This document shows, in pieces, positions 26,346 through 36,730 of a DNA stretch of 64,000 bases (positions are counted from its first letter, which is position 1; every line of letters begins with the position of its first letter). The notes under the pieces are model-generated. The model worked only from the letters and a program-made list of their open reading frames with translations, searched no databases and was not told where the DNA came from. The translations under genes and the position numbers were made by a program. Source of the stretch: Amphibacillus xylanus NBRC 15112 (GTDB taxonomy: Bacteria; Bacillota; Bacilli; Bacillales; Amphibacillaceae); assembly GCF_000307165.1 (NCBI RefSeq), contig NC_018704.1, forward strand, positions 1,054,001 through 1,118,000, in the 5' to 3' direction.

Positions 26346-26658
26346 TAAAGCCACTCCTATTAATAATCAATAAAAATCCCTGTATTGAGTTATTGCTTAT
26401 TATTTTCTCATATTTTGTCTTAAATGACTACCTTTAGTGATCTAAAGAAAAGAAGAAAGAGATTTTTTTCAAAAAACAATCAACATTTCTAGGTGATTGC
26501 ATATGTTGATAAGGACTAATACTGTTATTTGCCTATTTTGTAGCTAAAAAAAATACTACAGATTTAGGCTTTATCAGTTAAATTATAGGGTTATTTTATT
26601 GTGTGACTAGCGGCCAAATGGTCATTAGTACACTTCAATATAGAAAGGAGTCAACCAA
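26346..26658. other. Intergenic region between divergent niaR and safA
   Basis: About 310 AT-rich bases. It holds poly-A/T runs and a weak inverted repeat (TTGTAG...CTACAG, about 26538-26561). I see no clear sigma-A, sigma-E or sigma-K promoter and no NiaR operator I can defend. Confidence 0.5.
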
Positions 26659-27609
26659 GTGAAAATTCATATTGTTCAAAAAGGAGATACGCTTTGGAAG
26701 TTAGCAAAGCAGTATAATGTTGATTTTGAAGCGTTAAAAGCAGCGAATACTCATCTCGCCAATCCAGATATGATTATGCCAGGAATGAAAATAAGAATCC
26801 CAACTGCAAAAAAACAAGTAGTTCAGTCTAAAACGGGCACTGCTCCTAAAGAAAAAGTCATGACACCATTCAAACATGTACCACAAAAAGCACAACCAGT
26901 AATTAAAGAAGATGACAAAAAACCTAAGCAAAAAGTTGAAAAGAAAATCCCATTACCAAAATTACCACCAGTATCAATTCAAATGCCTAAATTACCTAAC
27001 ATTTATGCTAATCAATACAATATTGATGTTGATTTTGATATTGATGATCACGATACAACAATAAAAGCAGAGCAAACAACACATCATCATCATCCAGTTC
27101 AACCTCAGCCAGTGGAGCAAGAACCAATCAAAGAACAGCCTGTAGAACAACCAGTTGAACAACCTGCTTATTGGCCACAACCAAATATGATGTGGATCCC
27201 ATGCTTACCATGTCAAATGATGCCGTGTCCACCAAAACCTTGTTTCCCTAATGGTATGAACTTGTGCGATGTGTATCAAGATCCAAATATGCTATATGCA
27301 AATTATGCTTATCAAAATGCTCAATGGCAAGTTGCGCAAGCAAACCAAATGTATGGCAATAATCCAAATACACAATGGGGCGAATTAGATGTAAACGATC
27401 ATGATGATGACGATAATGATAACAATAATGACGATTTTGACATGAATAATAATTATTATAATATGCAGTACCCAACACAATGGCCAATGCAACAAATGGG
27501 ATATCAGCAAAATCCATACTATTACCCGGGGAATGGATATCAAGGATATGTAAATTATGCCACGTATGCACCAAGAACTAATCCATATGGAGATAACGAA
27601 GAAGAATAA
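26659..27609 (+). CDS. safA: Spore assembly protein SafA-like, LysM
   Basis: A 316-residue protein with one N-terminal LysM domain (about 1-50, HIVQKGDTLWKLAKQYNV) that anchors to cortex peptidoglycan. Next come a Lys/Pro-rich linker, a His/Pro/Gln-rich stretch (about 145-180), a Cys/Pro/Met segment (PCLPCQMMPCPPKPC, about 192-206), an Asp/Asn run and a Tyr/Gln/Asn-rich tail. The low-complexity tail with many Tyr fits cross-linking in the spore coat. B. subtilis safA is in the same neighbourhood and organises the inner coat. Start GTG 26659 behind AAAGGAG. Confidence 0.85.
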   Translation: MKIHIVQKGDTLWKLAKQYNVDFEALKAANTHLANPDMIMPGMKIRIPTAKKQVVQSKTGTAPKEKVMTPFKHVPQKAQPVIKEDDKKPKQKVEKKIPLPKLPPVSIQMPKLPNIYANQYNIDVDFDIDDHDTTIKAEQTTHHHHPVQPQPVEQEPIKEQPVEQPVEQPAYWPQPNMMWIPCLPCQMMPCPPKPCFPNGMNLCDVYQDPNMLYANYAYQNAQWQVAQANQMYGNNPNTQWGELDVNDHDDDDNDNNNDDFDMNNNYYNMQYPTQWPMQQMGYQQNPYYYPGNGYQGYVNYATYAPRTNPYGDNEEE

Positions 27610-27620
27610 TTAATCATTTA

Positions 27621-27655
27621 AATGAGTAGCACAAATATGTGTTACTCATTTTCTT
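27621..27655 (+). terminator. Terminator after safA
   Basis: AATGAGTAGCACA pairs with TGTGTTACTCATT (27621-27650, one G-T wobble, loop AATA), followed by TTCTTAT. Confidence 0.8.
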
Positions 27656-27750
27656 ATGCTAAAAAATTTTAAGAAGATTGCATTAATAATGCAATTAAGT
27701 AATAATAATATGTGAAAAACATTTCTATTTATATCAAAGGAGTTTTCACC

Positions 27751-28494
27751 ATGGAGCGCAAAGTAGACTATTTAGTAAATTGGTTACGTGAACAAGTGGA
27801 ACAAGCAAAAGTAAAGGGACTTGTCGTTGGATTAAGTGGTGGACTTGATTCTGCTTTAGTAGCAAACTTAATTAAGCGTGCTGTTCCTGAACAATCACTA
27901 GCCGTGATCATGCCTTGTGAAAGCCAACAAGAGGATCTTGATCATGCAGAAGCGGTTGTTAGTCAAACGAATATTAACAGTTTAACGATTGACTTAACGG
28001 ATAGTTATCAAAATCTCTATCAAACGATTAATCACCAAATCAAAACAAATGCAACATTTAATGAACAATTTGATCAGCTGGCGCGTGCGAATTTAAAAGC
28101 TCGTTTGAGAATGGCGACATTGTATACAATTGCGACAAATCATCAATATTTAGTTGTCGGTACTGATAACGCAGCTGAGTGGTATACGGGATACTTTACT
28201 AAGTATGGCGATGGTGGTGTCGATATTAATCCACTTGTACATCTAACCAAAGGTGAAGTAAAAGAAATGGCTGAATACTTGGGTGTACCAGAGGCTATTA
28301 CACAAAAGCAACCAAGTGCAGGGCTTTGGGAAGGGCAAACTGACGAATCTGAAATGGGTACAACATATTTATACATTGACCGCTATTTAAAAGGTGAGCA
28401 GATTCCGGATCATGATCGAGAAATTATTGAGCGCATGCACAAACGTTCAGAACATAAACGTAAAATTGCTGCAACTCCTGATAAGTTTGAGTAA
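27751..28494 (+). CDS. nadE: NH3-dependent NAD+ synthetase
   Basis: Amidates nicotinate adenine dinucleotide to NAD+ with ammonia and ATP; 247 residues. PP-loop VGLSGGLDSAL (about 26-36) and the NaAD-binding segment GTDNAAEWYTGYFTKYGDGG (about 136-155) are present; no glutaminase domain. ATG 27751 follows AAAGGAG; an in-frame GTG at 27712 has no ribosome-binding site. Probably under NiaR-linked NAD control, though no operator was found. Confidence 0.95.
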   Translation: MERKVDYLVNWLREQVEQAKVKGLVVGLSGGLDSALVANLIKRAVPEQSLAVIMPCESQQEDLDHAEAVVSQTNINSLTIDLTDSYQNLYQTINHQIKTNATFNEQFDQLARANLKARLRMATLYTIATNHQYLVVGTDNAAEWYTGYFTKYGDGGVDINPLVHLTKGEVKEMAEYLGVPEAITQKQPSAGLWEGQTDESEMGTTYLYIDRYLKGEQIPDHDREIIERMHKRSEHKRKIAATPDKFE

Positions 28495-28629
28495 TTTACG
28501 TAATATATGAATCGACGTCTAGATGATTTTTTTAAGATATTCTTTACATTGACAGAATCAAGTATTGACTTAATGTGATAAAATATAAGCATAGTTTATT
28601 TATTTTTTTATGTGAAAGGGGTTTTATTA

Positions 28630-29352
28630 ATGGCTGGACATTCCAAGTGGAAAAACATTCAAAGAAGAAAAAATGCTCAGGATGCCAAGCGTGGAAAAAT
28701 ATTTATGAAAGCAGCGAAAGATATTTATATTGCTGCTAAAGAAGGTGGAGCAGATCCTGAGACGAATCCAGCTTTGCGTTTAGCAATCGATAAAGCAAAG
28801 GCACAAAACATGCCGAATGAAAATATAGAGCGTAATATTAAAAAGGCTACAGGAACACTTGATGGTGTAAGTTATGAAGAAGTGATTTATGAAGGTTATG
28901 GCCCTGGTGGATCAGCTGTCATGGTAGAATTATTAACAGATAATAAGAACCGTTCTGCAGCTGAAGTTCGTCACGCTTTCTCAAAGAGTGGTGGAAACCT
29001 AGGAGAGAATGGCTGTGTGTCATTCCTGTTTAATCGAAAAGGTTACTTAGTTATTGAACGCTCAAAAACGGATGCTGATGAAGATACAGTTATGTTAGCA
29101 GCAATTGAAGCTGGTGCAGAAGAAATGGAAACAACAGATGAAGTATATGAAATTTATACTGAGCCTGAGAACTTTAAAGAAGTTCGTGATGCTTTAGCTA
29201 ATGAAGGTTTTGAGTTTGATACTGCAGAACTGACATTAATTCCGACGACGTATACTCAATTAAGTGAAGATGACCAAGCTAAGATGGAGCGACTCATCGA
29301 ACGATTAGAAGATTTAGATGATGTTCAAGATGTTCATCATAACGCTGAGTAG
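28630..29352 (+). CDS. yebC: YebC/PmpR family protein
   Basis: A 240-residue YebC family protein starting [22 protein letters not shown] (first residues quoted are the family hallmark). Members were named as DNA-binding regulators; some act as translation factors that relieve ribosome stalling at proline runs. Three alpha/beta domains are expected. ATG 28630 has a GAAAGGGG site; the upstream in-frame GTG at 28612 lacks one. Confidence 0.95.
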   Translation: MAGHSKWKNIQRRKNAQDAKRGKIFMKAAKDIYIAAKEGGADPETNPALRLAIDKAKAQNMPNENIERNIKKATGTLDGVSYEEVIYEGYGPGGSAVMVELLTDNKNRSAAEVRHAFSKSGGNLGENGCVSFLFNRKGYLVIERSKTDADEDTVMLAAIEAGAEEMETTDEVYEIYTEPENFKEVRDALANEGFEFDTAELTLIPTTYTQLSEDDQAKMERLIERLEDLDDVQDVHHNAE

Positions 29353-29388
29353 AGTTAAAGATTATAAATATAAACGATAAATTAGAGT

Positions 29389-29436
29389 CAGAGCAAAGAT
29401 AAGGGATAATAATATCAATTATTTTTGCTCTGTTTC
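29389..29436 (+). terminator. Probable terminator after yebC
   Basis: CAGAGCAAA (29389-29397) pairs with TTTGCTCTG (29424-29432), loop 26 bases, followed by TTTCTATTT. The long loop lowers confidence. Confidence 0.6.
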
Positions 29437-29510
29437 TATTTATTTGGTGTAAAATATTTTTTTTTGTCTATCCTATAAAGTAAATACACACTTTATATGA
29501 GGTGGATAAA

Positions 29511-30083
29511 TTGAAATATTTAATTGGTTTAAATATTTTCTTAGTTTTAGCGATTCTCATTTATAATGGTCAATTTAATCAAGAGAGCACAGAATCTGAT
29601 GAAAATGATGTAATTTTAGTAAGTAATCTTGAAACTGAAACGTCACCGTATCCTAATGATTTGGCGACTATTGAAATAGTATTGCAATCACAATATTTAG
29701 ACGGTCGTATGGATACAAAGACATATACTGAAACAATTACAGCGATGGAAGATTTCTGGTACGCTTATGAAAGTTACCAGTTGATTGATCAAAGAGTAGG
29801 ACAAATGGTTTTTAGAGAATATATAGATGATATTTCTCCTTACTTAAAAGAAGTGGGTTACTTCGGTTTAGCCGATAACCAATTGGTTATTTATGAAGGA
29901 GAGCCACAATATAATCAAAATATTGAAACTGTTTTTGATTTAGATATTAATATGTTATCAGAAGCAGAGCAAAAGCAATTGGAAAAAGGGATAAAAATTG
30001 ATTCGAAAAGTACCTATCAAGAAGTTATTGATGTGTTTCGACATCAAATACCTAGTAAACAAGTTCACGGTGAGCCTGAATAA
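29511..30083 (+). CDS. bofC: Intercompartmental signalling protein BofC
   Basis: Forespore protein that restrains SpoIVB and so times sigma-K activation; 190 residues. An N-terminal membrane anchor or signal (about 4-20) is followed by the BofC domains (EIVLQSQYLDGRMDTKTY; a C-terminal segment with TYQEVIDVFRHQIP). TTG 29511 gives better spacing to GAGGTGG than GTG 29502. It sits upstream of ruvA as in B. subtilis. Together with spoIVFAB, also in this window, it belongs to the same sigma-K checkpoint. Confidence 0.85.
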   Translation: MKYLIGLNIFLVLAILIYNGQFNQESTESDENDVILVSNLETETSPYPNDLATIEIVLQSQYLDGRMDTKTYTETITAMEDFWYAYESYQLIDQRVGQMVFREYIDDISPYLKEVGYFGLADNQLVIYEGEPQYNQNIETVFDLDINMLSEAEQKQLEKGIKIDSKSTYQEVIDVFRHQIPSKQVHGEPE

Positions 30084-30097
30084 TCAGGCTCTTTTTT
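30072..30097 (+). terminator. Terminator overlapping the end of bofC
   Basis: GAGCCTGA (30072-30079) pairs with TCAGGCTC (30084-30091) across the TAA stop, followed by six T residues. Confidence 0.9.
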
Positions 30098-30120
30098 CTG
30101 TTTTTAAGGTGTTTTCTAGG

Positions 30121-30134
30121 CGAACATACGATTG
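30121..30134 (+). promoter_or_regulatory. Probable LexA (SOS) box before ruvAB
   Basis: CGAACATACGATTG matches the Gram-positive LexA consensus CGAACRNRYGTTYG with one mismatch. It lies just upstream of an extended -10, TGG-TAAAAT (30137-30145), 43 bases before ruvA. ruvAB belongs to the SOS regulon in B. subtilis, so repression from this site is expected. Confidence 0.7.
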
Positions 30135-30136
30135 TG

Positions 30137-30145
30137 TGGTAAAAT
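30137..30145 (+). promoter_or_regulatory. Extended -10 of the ruvA promoter
   Basis: TGG followed by TAAAAT (30140-30145). No good -35 is seen 17 bases upstream; the probable LexA box occupies that interval. Confidence 0.55.
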
Positions 30146-30188
30146 AGTTTTTAAACAGGTATAGTAAAACGTTAGGAGCGGATTTAGT

Positions 30189-30803
30189 GTGATTGCTTAT
30201 GTTAAGGGGAAACTAGTTGAGGTAACAGAAGGGGTTGTCATTGTTGATGTTAATGGCATTGGCTATGAGATTGTTTGTGCAAATCCCTTTTATTTTCAAG
30301 ATAAAATAAATCAAGATGTTAAAATAAATACATATCATCATGTTCGTGAAGATGCGCAGATTTTATATGGTTTTAGAAATCAAGATGAAAAAACATTATT
30401 TAGTCGTCTCATTACAGTGTCAGGGATTGGGCCTAAGAGTGGTTTATCAATTGTAGGCCATATCTCGGTTGATGATTTTGTCATTGCAATTGAAAATGAA
30501 GATGAAAAGTTTTTAACGCAATTTCCTGGTGTCGGTAAAAAGACTGCTCGTCAAATGATTTTAGATTTAAAAGGCAAGTTACCATTTGAAATTAGACAAG
30601 GATCTGACCAGATGATGAACTCACTAGTTAGTATGAATGATTCAGTCAATCAACAAACAATAGATGAAGCGATAGAGGCATTAAAGGCTTTAGGATATAG
30701 TGAACGTGAGTTAAAATCGATTACGCCACAATTAAAACAATCAGGTAAAGTCAATGCAGATGAACTGATTAAATTAGGCTTAGCATTATTAATCAAATCG
30801 TAA
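30189..30803 (+). CDS. ruvA: Holliday junction DNA helicase subunit RuvA
   Basis: Tetrameric Holliday-junction-binding protein that loads RuvB; 204 residues. OB-fold domain about 1-62, two helix-hairpin-helix motifs ([12 protein letters not shown] about 78-89, [16 protein letters not shown] about 113-128) and a C-terminal RuvB-contacting domain (about 155-204). Start GTG 30189. First gene of the ruvA-ruvB-queA-tgt-yajC run. Confidence 0.97.
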   Translation: MIAYVKGKLVEVTEGVVIVDVNGIGYEIVCANPFYFQDKINQDVKINTYHHVREDAQILYGFRNQDEKTLFSRLITVSGIGPKSGLSIVGHISVDDFVIAIENEDEKFLTQFPGVGKKTARQMILDLKGKLPFEIRQGSDQMMNSLVSMNDSVNQQTIDEAIEALKALGYSERELKSITPQLKQSGKVNADELIKLGLALLIKS

Positions 30804-30817
30804 TTGAGGTGAGAATT

Positions 30818-31825
30818 GTGGAAGAAAGAATGGTTACTGGCGAGCAATTTGAAGATGAAGAAGAAATTGAATTTAGTTTAAGACCGCAATGGTTAGCGCA
30901 ATATATTGGACAAACGACAGCTAAAGAAAATTTAGCCATTTTTATCGAAGCGGCAAAATTAAGGAACGAGCCGCTTGATCATGTGTTGTTATATGGACCT
31001 CCTGGTTTAGGGAAAACAACGATGGCGTCGATAATTGCCAATGAAATGAATGTCCAATTTCGAACGACTTCTGGACCAGCAATTGAGCGAGCAGGTGATT
31101 TAGCGGCAATCTTATCGTCGCTTGAAGTTGGAGATGTGTTATTTATTGATGAAATTCATCGTTTACCACGTGCAGTTGAGGAGATCCTATACCCAGCGAT
31201 GGAGGATTTCTGTTTAGATATTGTGATTGGTCAGGGCCCGTCAGCTAGATCTGTCAGGCTTGATTTACCACCGTTTACTTTAATTGGAGCAACGACTAGA
31301 GCAGGGCTATTAACTGCTCCTTTGAGAGATCGCTTTGGGGTATTAAGCCGCTTAGAATATTATGAAATTGATGATTTACGTGAAATTGTAGAGCGTACAG
31401 CGATGATTTTTGATATGCCAATTAATAAAGAAGCCGCACTTGAAATAGCAAGGCGCTCACGTGGTACACCACGGATTGCCAATCGTTTGTTTAAACGAGT
31501 ACGTGATATTTCTCAAGTGAAGGGTGAGACGTCGATTTCATTAGAAACTACTCAACATGCACTACGCATGCTACAAGTTGATAAGATTGGCTTAGATCAT
31601 ATCGATCATAAGCTGTTAATTGCGATCATTGATGCATTTCAAGGTGGACCAGTAGGCTTAGATACTTTATCTGCGACAATAGGTGAAGAGCCACAAACAA
31701 TTGAAGATGTTTACGAACCATTTTTACTACAAAATGGTTTTATACAGAGAACACCTCGTGGACGCATCGCCACTGAAAAAACATATCAACATTTTAATCG
31801 TCCATTACCGAATCAAATGGATTAA
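30818..31825 (+). CDS. ruvB: Holliday junction branch migration helicase RuvB
   Basis: AAA+ hexameric motor for branch migration; 335 residues. Walker [11 protein letters not shown] (about 60-69), Walker [10 protein letters not shown] (about 108-116), sensor 1 GATTRAG, and a C-terminal winged helix with [12 protein letters not shown] 30818 is preferred because GAGGTG lies 6 bases upstream; an in-frame GTG at 30809 overlaps that site. Confidence 0.97.
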   Translation: MEERMVTGEQFEDEEEIEFSLRPQWLAQYIGQTTAKENLAIFIEAAKLRNEPLDHVLLYGPPGLGKTTMASIIANEMNVQFRTTSGPAIERAGDLAAILSSLEVGDVLFIDEIHRLPRAVEEILYPAMEDFCLDIVIGQGPSARSVRLDLPPFTLIGATTRAGLLTAPLRDRFGVLSRLEYYEIDDLREIVERTAMIFDMPINKEAALEIARRSRGTPRIANRLFKRVRDISQVKGETSISLETTQHALRMLQVDKIGLDHIDHKLLIAIIDAFQGGPVGLDTLSATIGEEPQTIEDVYEPFLLQNGFIQRTPRGRIATEKTYQHFNRPLPNQMD

Positions 31826-31845
31826 TTTAGTTATAGGAGATAATT

Positions 31846-32874
31846 ATGAACATAGAAGAGTTTGATTTTGACCTACCAGAACATTTAATAGCTCAAACAC
31901 CATTAAAAGATCGTACAGCATCTAAATTAATGGTATTAAATCGGAATGATAAAAGTCTCGAACATCGCCATTTTAGTGATATACTTGATTATCTTAAACC
32001 TGGCGATTGCCTAGTTTTGAATAATACTAAGGTTCTTCCGGCAAGACTATATGGTGTAAAAGAAGATACAGGTGCTAAAGTAGAAGTGCTATTATTACAC
32101 CAAAAAGAGAATGATCATTGGGAAGTTTTAGTGAAGCCAGCGAAAAAAGTAAAGCTTGGTACAAAGCTAAGCTTTGGTGAGGGAAGACTAACAGCAACTT
32201 GTACAGAAATCCTCGAGCATGGGGGGCGAATTGTTCGTTTTGATTACGATGGTATTTTCTTAGAGGTTTTAACTGAGTTAGGTGAAATGCCATTACCACC
32301 GTATATTAAAGAGCAATTGGCTGATCAGGATCGTTACCAAACGGTGTACGCAAAAGCTGAAGGTTCAGCTGCAGCACCGACGGCTGGATTACATTTTACC
32401 AATGATTTACTTGAAGAAATTAAAGCAAAAGGAATTGAAATAGCTTTTGTTACATTGCATGTTGGATTAGGGACATTTCGACCAGTAAGTGTTGATCGGA
32501 TTGAAGAGCACGATATGCATAGTGAGTATTATCACCTATCAAGTAAAGAAGCTGAAAAAATTAATCGCGTGAAAAGTCAAGATGGTCGAATTATCGCAGT
32601 TGGGACGACATCAACCCGGACCCTTGAAGCGATAGCTAGTGAGAATAATGGAGAAATTGTTCCGACAAGCGGATGGACTTCGATCTTCATTTATCCGCCA
32701 TATCAATTTAAGGCGGTTGATGCGATGATTACCAATTTCCATTTACCAAAGTCCACATTGATCATGTTAATCAGTGCTTTAGCAGGTCGGGAGTTTATTC
32801 TCGATGCTTATCATGAAGCGATTAAGCAAGAATATCGATTCTTTAGCTTTGGCGATGCAATGTTAATTGTTTAA
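31846..32874 (+). CDS. queA: S-adenosylmethionine:tRNA ribosyltransferase-isomerase
   Basis: Transfers the ribosyl group of S-adenosylmethionine to preQ1 in tRNA, giving epoxyqueuosine; 342 residues. Family motifs include [17 protein letters not shown] and [12 protein letters not shown]-like ([14 protein letters not shown]). It is followed by tgt, which inserts preQ1, so both act in queuosine modification of tRNA GUN anticodons. Confidence 0.97.
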   Translation: MNIEEFDFDLPEHLIAQTPLKDRTASKLMVLNRNDKSLEHRHFSDILDYLKPGDCLVLNNTKVLPARLYGVKEDTGAKVEVLLLHQKENDHWEVLVKPAKKVKLGTKLSFGEGRLTATCTEILEHGGRIVRFDYDGIFLEVLTELGEMPLPPYIKEQLADQDRYQTVYAKAEGSAAAPTAGLHFTNDLLEEIKAKGIEIAFVTLHVGLGTFRPVSVDRIEEHDMHSEYYHLSSKEAEKINRVKSQDGRIIAVGTTSTRTLEAIASENNGEIVPTSGWTSIFIYPPYQFKAVDAMITNFHLPKSTLIMLISALAGREFILDAYHEAIKQEYRFFSFGDAMLIV

Positions 32875-32882
32875 TATTTTAA

Positions 32883-34040
<1,158 letters not shown>

Positions 34041-34061
34041 AGGAAGGCAGGTGAAATATAA

Positions 34062-34382
34062 ATGGAAAACTTAATTCTTTTAAATGCAGGAGCTGAACAG
34101 GCGCCATCAATCTTCAGTTTATTACTACCATTTATCATAATGGCAGTTGTATTTTACTTCTTATTGATCCGCCCACAGCAAAAACGTCAAAAAGCAGTAA
34201 ATCAAATGCAAGCAGATTTGAAGAAAGGCGATAAAATTGTTACAATTGGTGGCCTTCATGGTGTGATTCATGCATTAGATGAAGCAACAATTCAAATCGA
34301 CGTAGGTGGTGGTCGTAAGCTTACATATGACCGATCAGCTATTAAAAATGTTGTTGAAGTAGAAGAAACAACAGCAGAATAA
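34062..34382 (+). CDS. yajC: Sec translocase accessory subunit YajC
   Basis: Small single-pass membrane protein of 106 residues associated with SecDF. One helix at about 18-39 (FIIMAVVFYFLLIRPQQKRQ) and a cytoplasmic domain with LKKGDKIVTIGGLHG. secDF lies 5 kb downstream. AGGAAGGCAGGTG provides the ribosome-binding site. Confidence 0.96.
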   Translation: MENLILLNAGAEQAPSIFSLLLPFIIMAVVFYFLLIRPQQKRQKAVNQMQADLKKGDKIVTIGGLHGVIHALDEATIQIDVGGGRKLTYDRSAIKNVVEVEETTAE

Positions 34383-34390
34383 TTAACAAG

Positions 34391-34423
34391 GTAGTTAGCA
34401 AATTGATGCTAACTACTTTTTTT
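34391..34423 (+). terminator. Terminator after yajC
   Basis: GTAGTTAGCA (34391-34400) pairs with TGCTAACTAC (34407-34416), followed by seven T residues. Confidence 0.92.
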
Positions 34424-34612
34424 ATGCGGATTATTCAAAACTTTATAACTCACATAAGAGAAAAAATAATACTCGAATTTCATTTTTAAAATAAAAATGA
34501 GTAATTGTGAACAATTTTCGAACTTCATAATAGTTATATTTACTATCGTGATGAAACAAAGTAATATTAAACGGAATATGCATTCAATTAAAAATATGAG
34601 AGGGGAAGTATA

Positions 34613-36151
34613 ATGGAACAACTTATCCAACAAGTTGAAAGTTTACAATTGTTAAATCATTTTATATTAACATTATTGATACTAATACCTATGATTTTAA
34701 TTGCTAGAACAGTTGTTGCAGGCACTCGATATTCGCCAATTTTGATCATTGTTATTTTTGGCTTATTAATGGGCTTTATTTTAGTCGTAAGTGGTGTTGC
34801 AACTCCTGGATTAAAAGAATTTCCAGTCTTAGAACTAGTATCACAAACAACAAATATAGCCTTAATTGTGACATTCTTTGTCGGAGGTCAGGAGATTAGA
34901 AAAATATTTGGAAATAAATCTTTTGAAACAGAAGAACTACTCATACATAATGAAGAAGAAACTGTTTTAGGGACAACTAGAACTCAATTAGTTCTGACGG
35001 TACGTTCATTCTTACTGTTAATTGGTATTGAAGCAACGGCTCGCTTACTCTTAGGTTTAAACCAAAGTAGTCTAAGTAGTTACTATCCAATTTTAGCTTA
35101 TTTAGGATTGGTTGGAGCAATTATTTTAATTGATAATAAGGCTAAAATCATTAATAAACCGTTGTATATTCGTAAAGGTGTACTTGAGATCATTGTCATT
35201 GTAGGAATTTTAATTGCCTCATATCATTTATCACAATTTATTAGAGATTTGGTATCATTACCATCGATATTCTTTGCAATGGTTATTTCTACAGCATTAG
35301 GTGCAGTTTTTTACAAGTATGTATTTGGTCCAACGATCAAAGCACTATTATTCGCAGGTATCCCTGCTGTACTAGCTGGTACATTTACAGTCGGTGGTTC
35401 AAGAATTATTGAAGTATTTGAAATGGAAGGTACGGCCGCAGTTTTAGGTTATGGATTCTTTGGCCAAATCTTCTGGATGTTCGGGGGAATGGCGCTGTTA
35501 ATTTACTTTGGTAAAACAAACGCTGTTCGTAACTTAGCACCAGGAATGGCAGGCGCATTATCTCACACTGGTTTAACTGGTGCGTGTACAGCTGGTGACT
35601 TAGGTGATCGTGCTGCTAATCGTGCACCAATGCTTGTTAATATTCCTTTTGCTATGCATATCTTTGTATTCTCAATTCTTGGTATAAGTATGAATCGTGG
35701 TTCATTACTAATTATACCGTCGATCATTATGTTGTTAATCGGTGTCGTCTTAGTGATACTTGGACTACGAAATATTAAACAAACTAACTCAGACGATCGT
35801 GCCGAAATGAAATCATTGCTTCAGTTTGGTTTTGGATGGCAAATTATTGCGATTTTCGGTGGTTTATTACTATTAAGTTTAAGCTCAATGGGTCTTGAGT
35901 TTAGTGTAATGGCTAAAGCATCCGCTATTTCGCATTTTGGTTTATTTGCGGGAGTTCAAGAGGGAATGTTCGGAGCTGAAGCGGCTGGCTTAATTACATT
36001 TACGTTCTCAATGACGTTCCTCGTTCACCCATTTGTTTTCTATATGTTTGGTAAGGCAATGGATAATGATGAACAAATGCCTAAATTACCTGTATTAATC
36101 TTGTCGATTATTGGTTTATTAGGAATATTTGCATCACTATTCTTAATTTAA
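34613..36151 (+). CDS. Polytopic membrane protein of unknown function, transporter-like
   Basis: A 512-residue protein with about 12 hydrophobic segments. I do not recognise the family. Glycine-rich stretches between helices, FFVGGQEIRKIF (about 90-101), FTVGGSRIIEVF (about 261-272) and a long conserved-looking loop APGMAGALSHTGLTGACTAG (about 308-327), look like re-entrant ion or substrate sites. The two FxVGG(Q/S)xI repeats suggest an internal inverted duplication as in secondary transporters. A remote relationship to sodium/glutamate symporters is possible but unproven. It is a single-gene unit with its own terminator, inserted between yajC and the TIGR04086 gene. Confidence 0.6.
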   Translation: MEQLIQQVESLQLLNHFILTLLILIPMILIARTVVAGTRYSPILIIVIFGLLMGFILVVSGVATPGLKEFPVLELVSQTTNIALIVTFFVGGQEIRKIFGNKSFETEELLIHNEEETVLGTTRTQLVLTVRSFLLLIGIEATARLLLGLNQSSLSSYYPILAYLGLVGAIILIDNKAKIINKPLYIRKGVLEIIVIVGILIASYHLSQFIRDLVSLPSIFFAMVISTALGAVFYKYVFGPTIKALLFAGIPAVLAGTFTVGGSRIIEVFEMEGTAAVLGYGFFGQIFWMFGGMALLIYFGKTNAVRNLAPGMAGALSHTGLTGACTAGDLGDRAANRAPMLVNIPFAMHIFVFSILGISMNRGSLLIIPSIIMLLIGVVLVILGLRNIKQTNSDDRAEMKSLLQFGFGWQIIAIFGGLLLLSLSSMGLEFSVMAKASAISHFGLFAGVQEGMFGAEAAGLITFTFSMTFLVHPFVFYMFGKAMDNDEQMPKLPVLILSIIGLLGIFASLFLI

Positions 36152-36161
36152 AGTTTATTAA

Positions 36162-36193
36162 AAGAGGATGGGGCTATTAATACCCATCCTCTT
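36162..36193. terminator. Bidirectional terminator
   Basis: AAGAGGATGGG (36162-36172) pairs with CCCATCCTCTT (36183-36193), with T-rich sequence after and A-rich before. It lies between the convergent membrane protein genes. Confidence 0.85.
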
Positions 36194-36195
36194 AT

Positions 36196-36576
36196 TTAAT
36201 TTGATCCTCTATCACCTGCAATGTTAACACCAAAAATTGCCCCTATCATTGTAACAATTAGAAAACCTAAGTGTGTAAGCCATTGAATCATTGAGAAATG
36301 TTCACCGTATCCTAAGTACGAAAATAAATAAATAACAAAACTATAACTTACACTTAACATTAGTCCAATGATCCAACCTTTTTGTTTAGCTTTAATTCCG
36401 CTCACTAATCCGCTAATAAACATAATTAAACAACTTAAAATCATCGCTAGTTGATTTAATAAAGGGTTGGTTAGTGAAGTAAAACGTAAAAAAATAGCGA
36501 GTATCATACTTGTTATAACCAGTAAAATAATAATAGATAACCAGCCATACATGACGGCAGTTAAACTTTTTTTCAC
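36196..36576 (-). CDS. TIGR04086 family membrane protein (YrzE-like)
   Basis: A 126-residue membrane protein with four predicted helices and a short tail ending NIAGDRGSN. Size, topology and its place next to the DUF421 and spoVB genes match the YrzE/TIGR04086 family of sporeformers, function unknown. GTG 36576 is chosen because GGGGAGGAG lies just upstream; a longer in-frame start at 36603 lacks a ribosome-binding site. Confidence 0.7.
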   Translation of the reverse strand: MKKSLTAVMYGWLSIIILLVITSMILAIFLRFTSLTNPLLNQLAMILSCLIMFISGLVSGIKAKQKGWIIGLMLSVSYSFVIYLFSYLGYGEHFSMIQWLTHLGFLIVTMIGAIFGVNIAGDRGSN

Positions 36577-36730
36577 AATATCTCCTCCCCGGATCTTGTC
36601 CACCTCTCTACCACTACTATATGAGTGATCCAGTTAAAATAGACTGTCTATCCACTTCAACCTAAATAATTTTATTTAATTAGGGGAAGTTAATTGTTAC
36701 GATAGGTAAGATAAAAGTAGGTGCTCATTT

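Noticed and set aside
27248-27574. Minus-strand frame of 108 residues opposite safA
   Set aside because: It is the antisense of a low-complexity Tyr/Asn/Asp-rich coding stretch; it has no ribosome-binding site and no recognisable protein.
34503-34524. Rex or Fnr operator before the unassigned membrane protein
   Set aside because: The first half-site (TTGTGA) fits, but the second (TTCGAA) does not match TCACAA.
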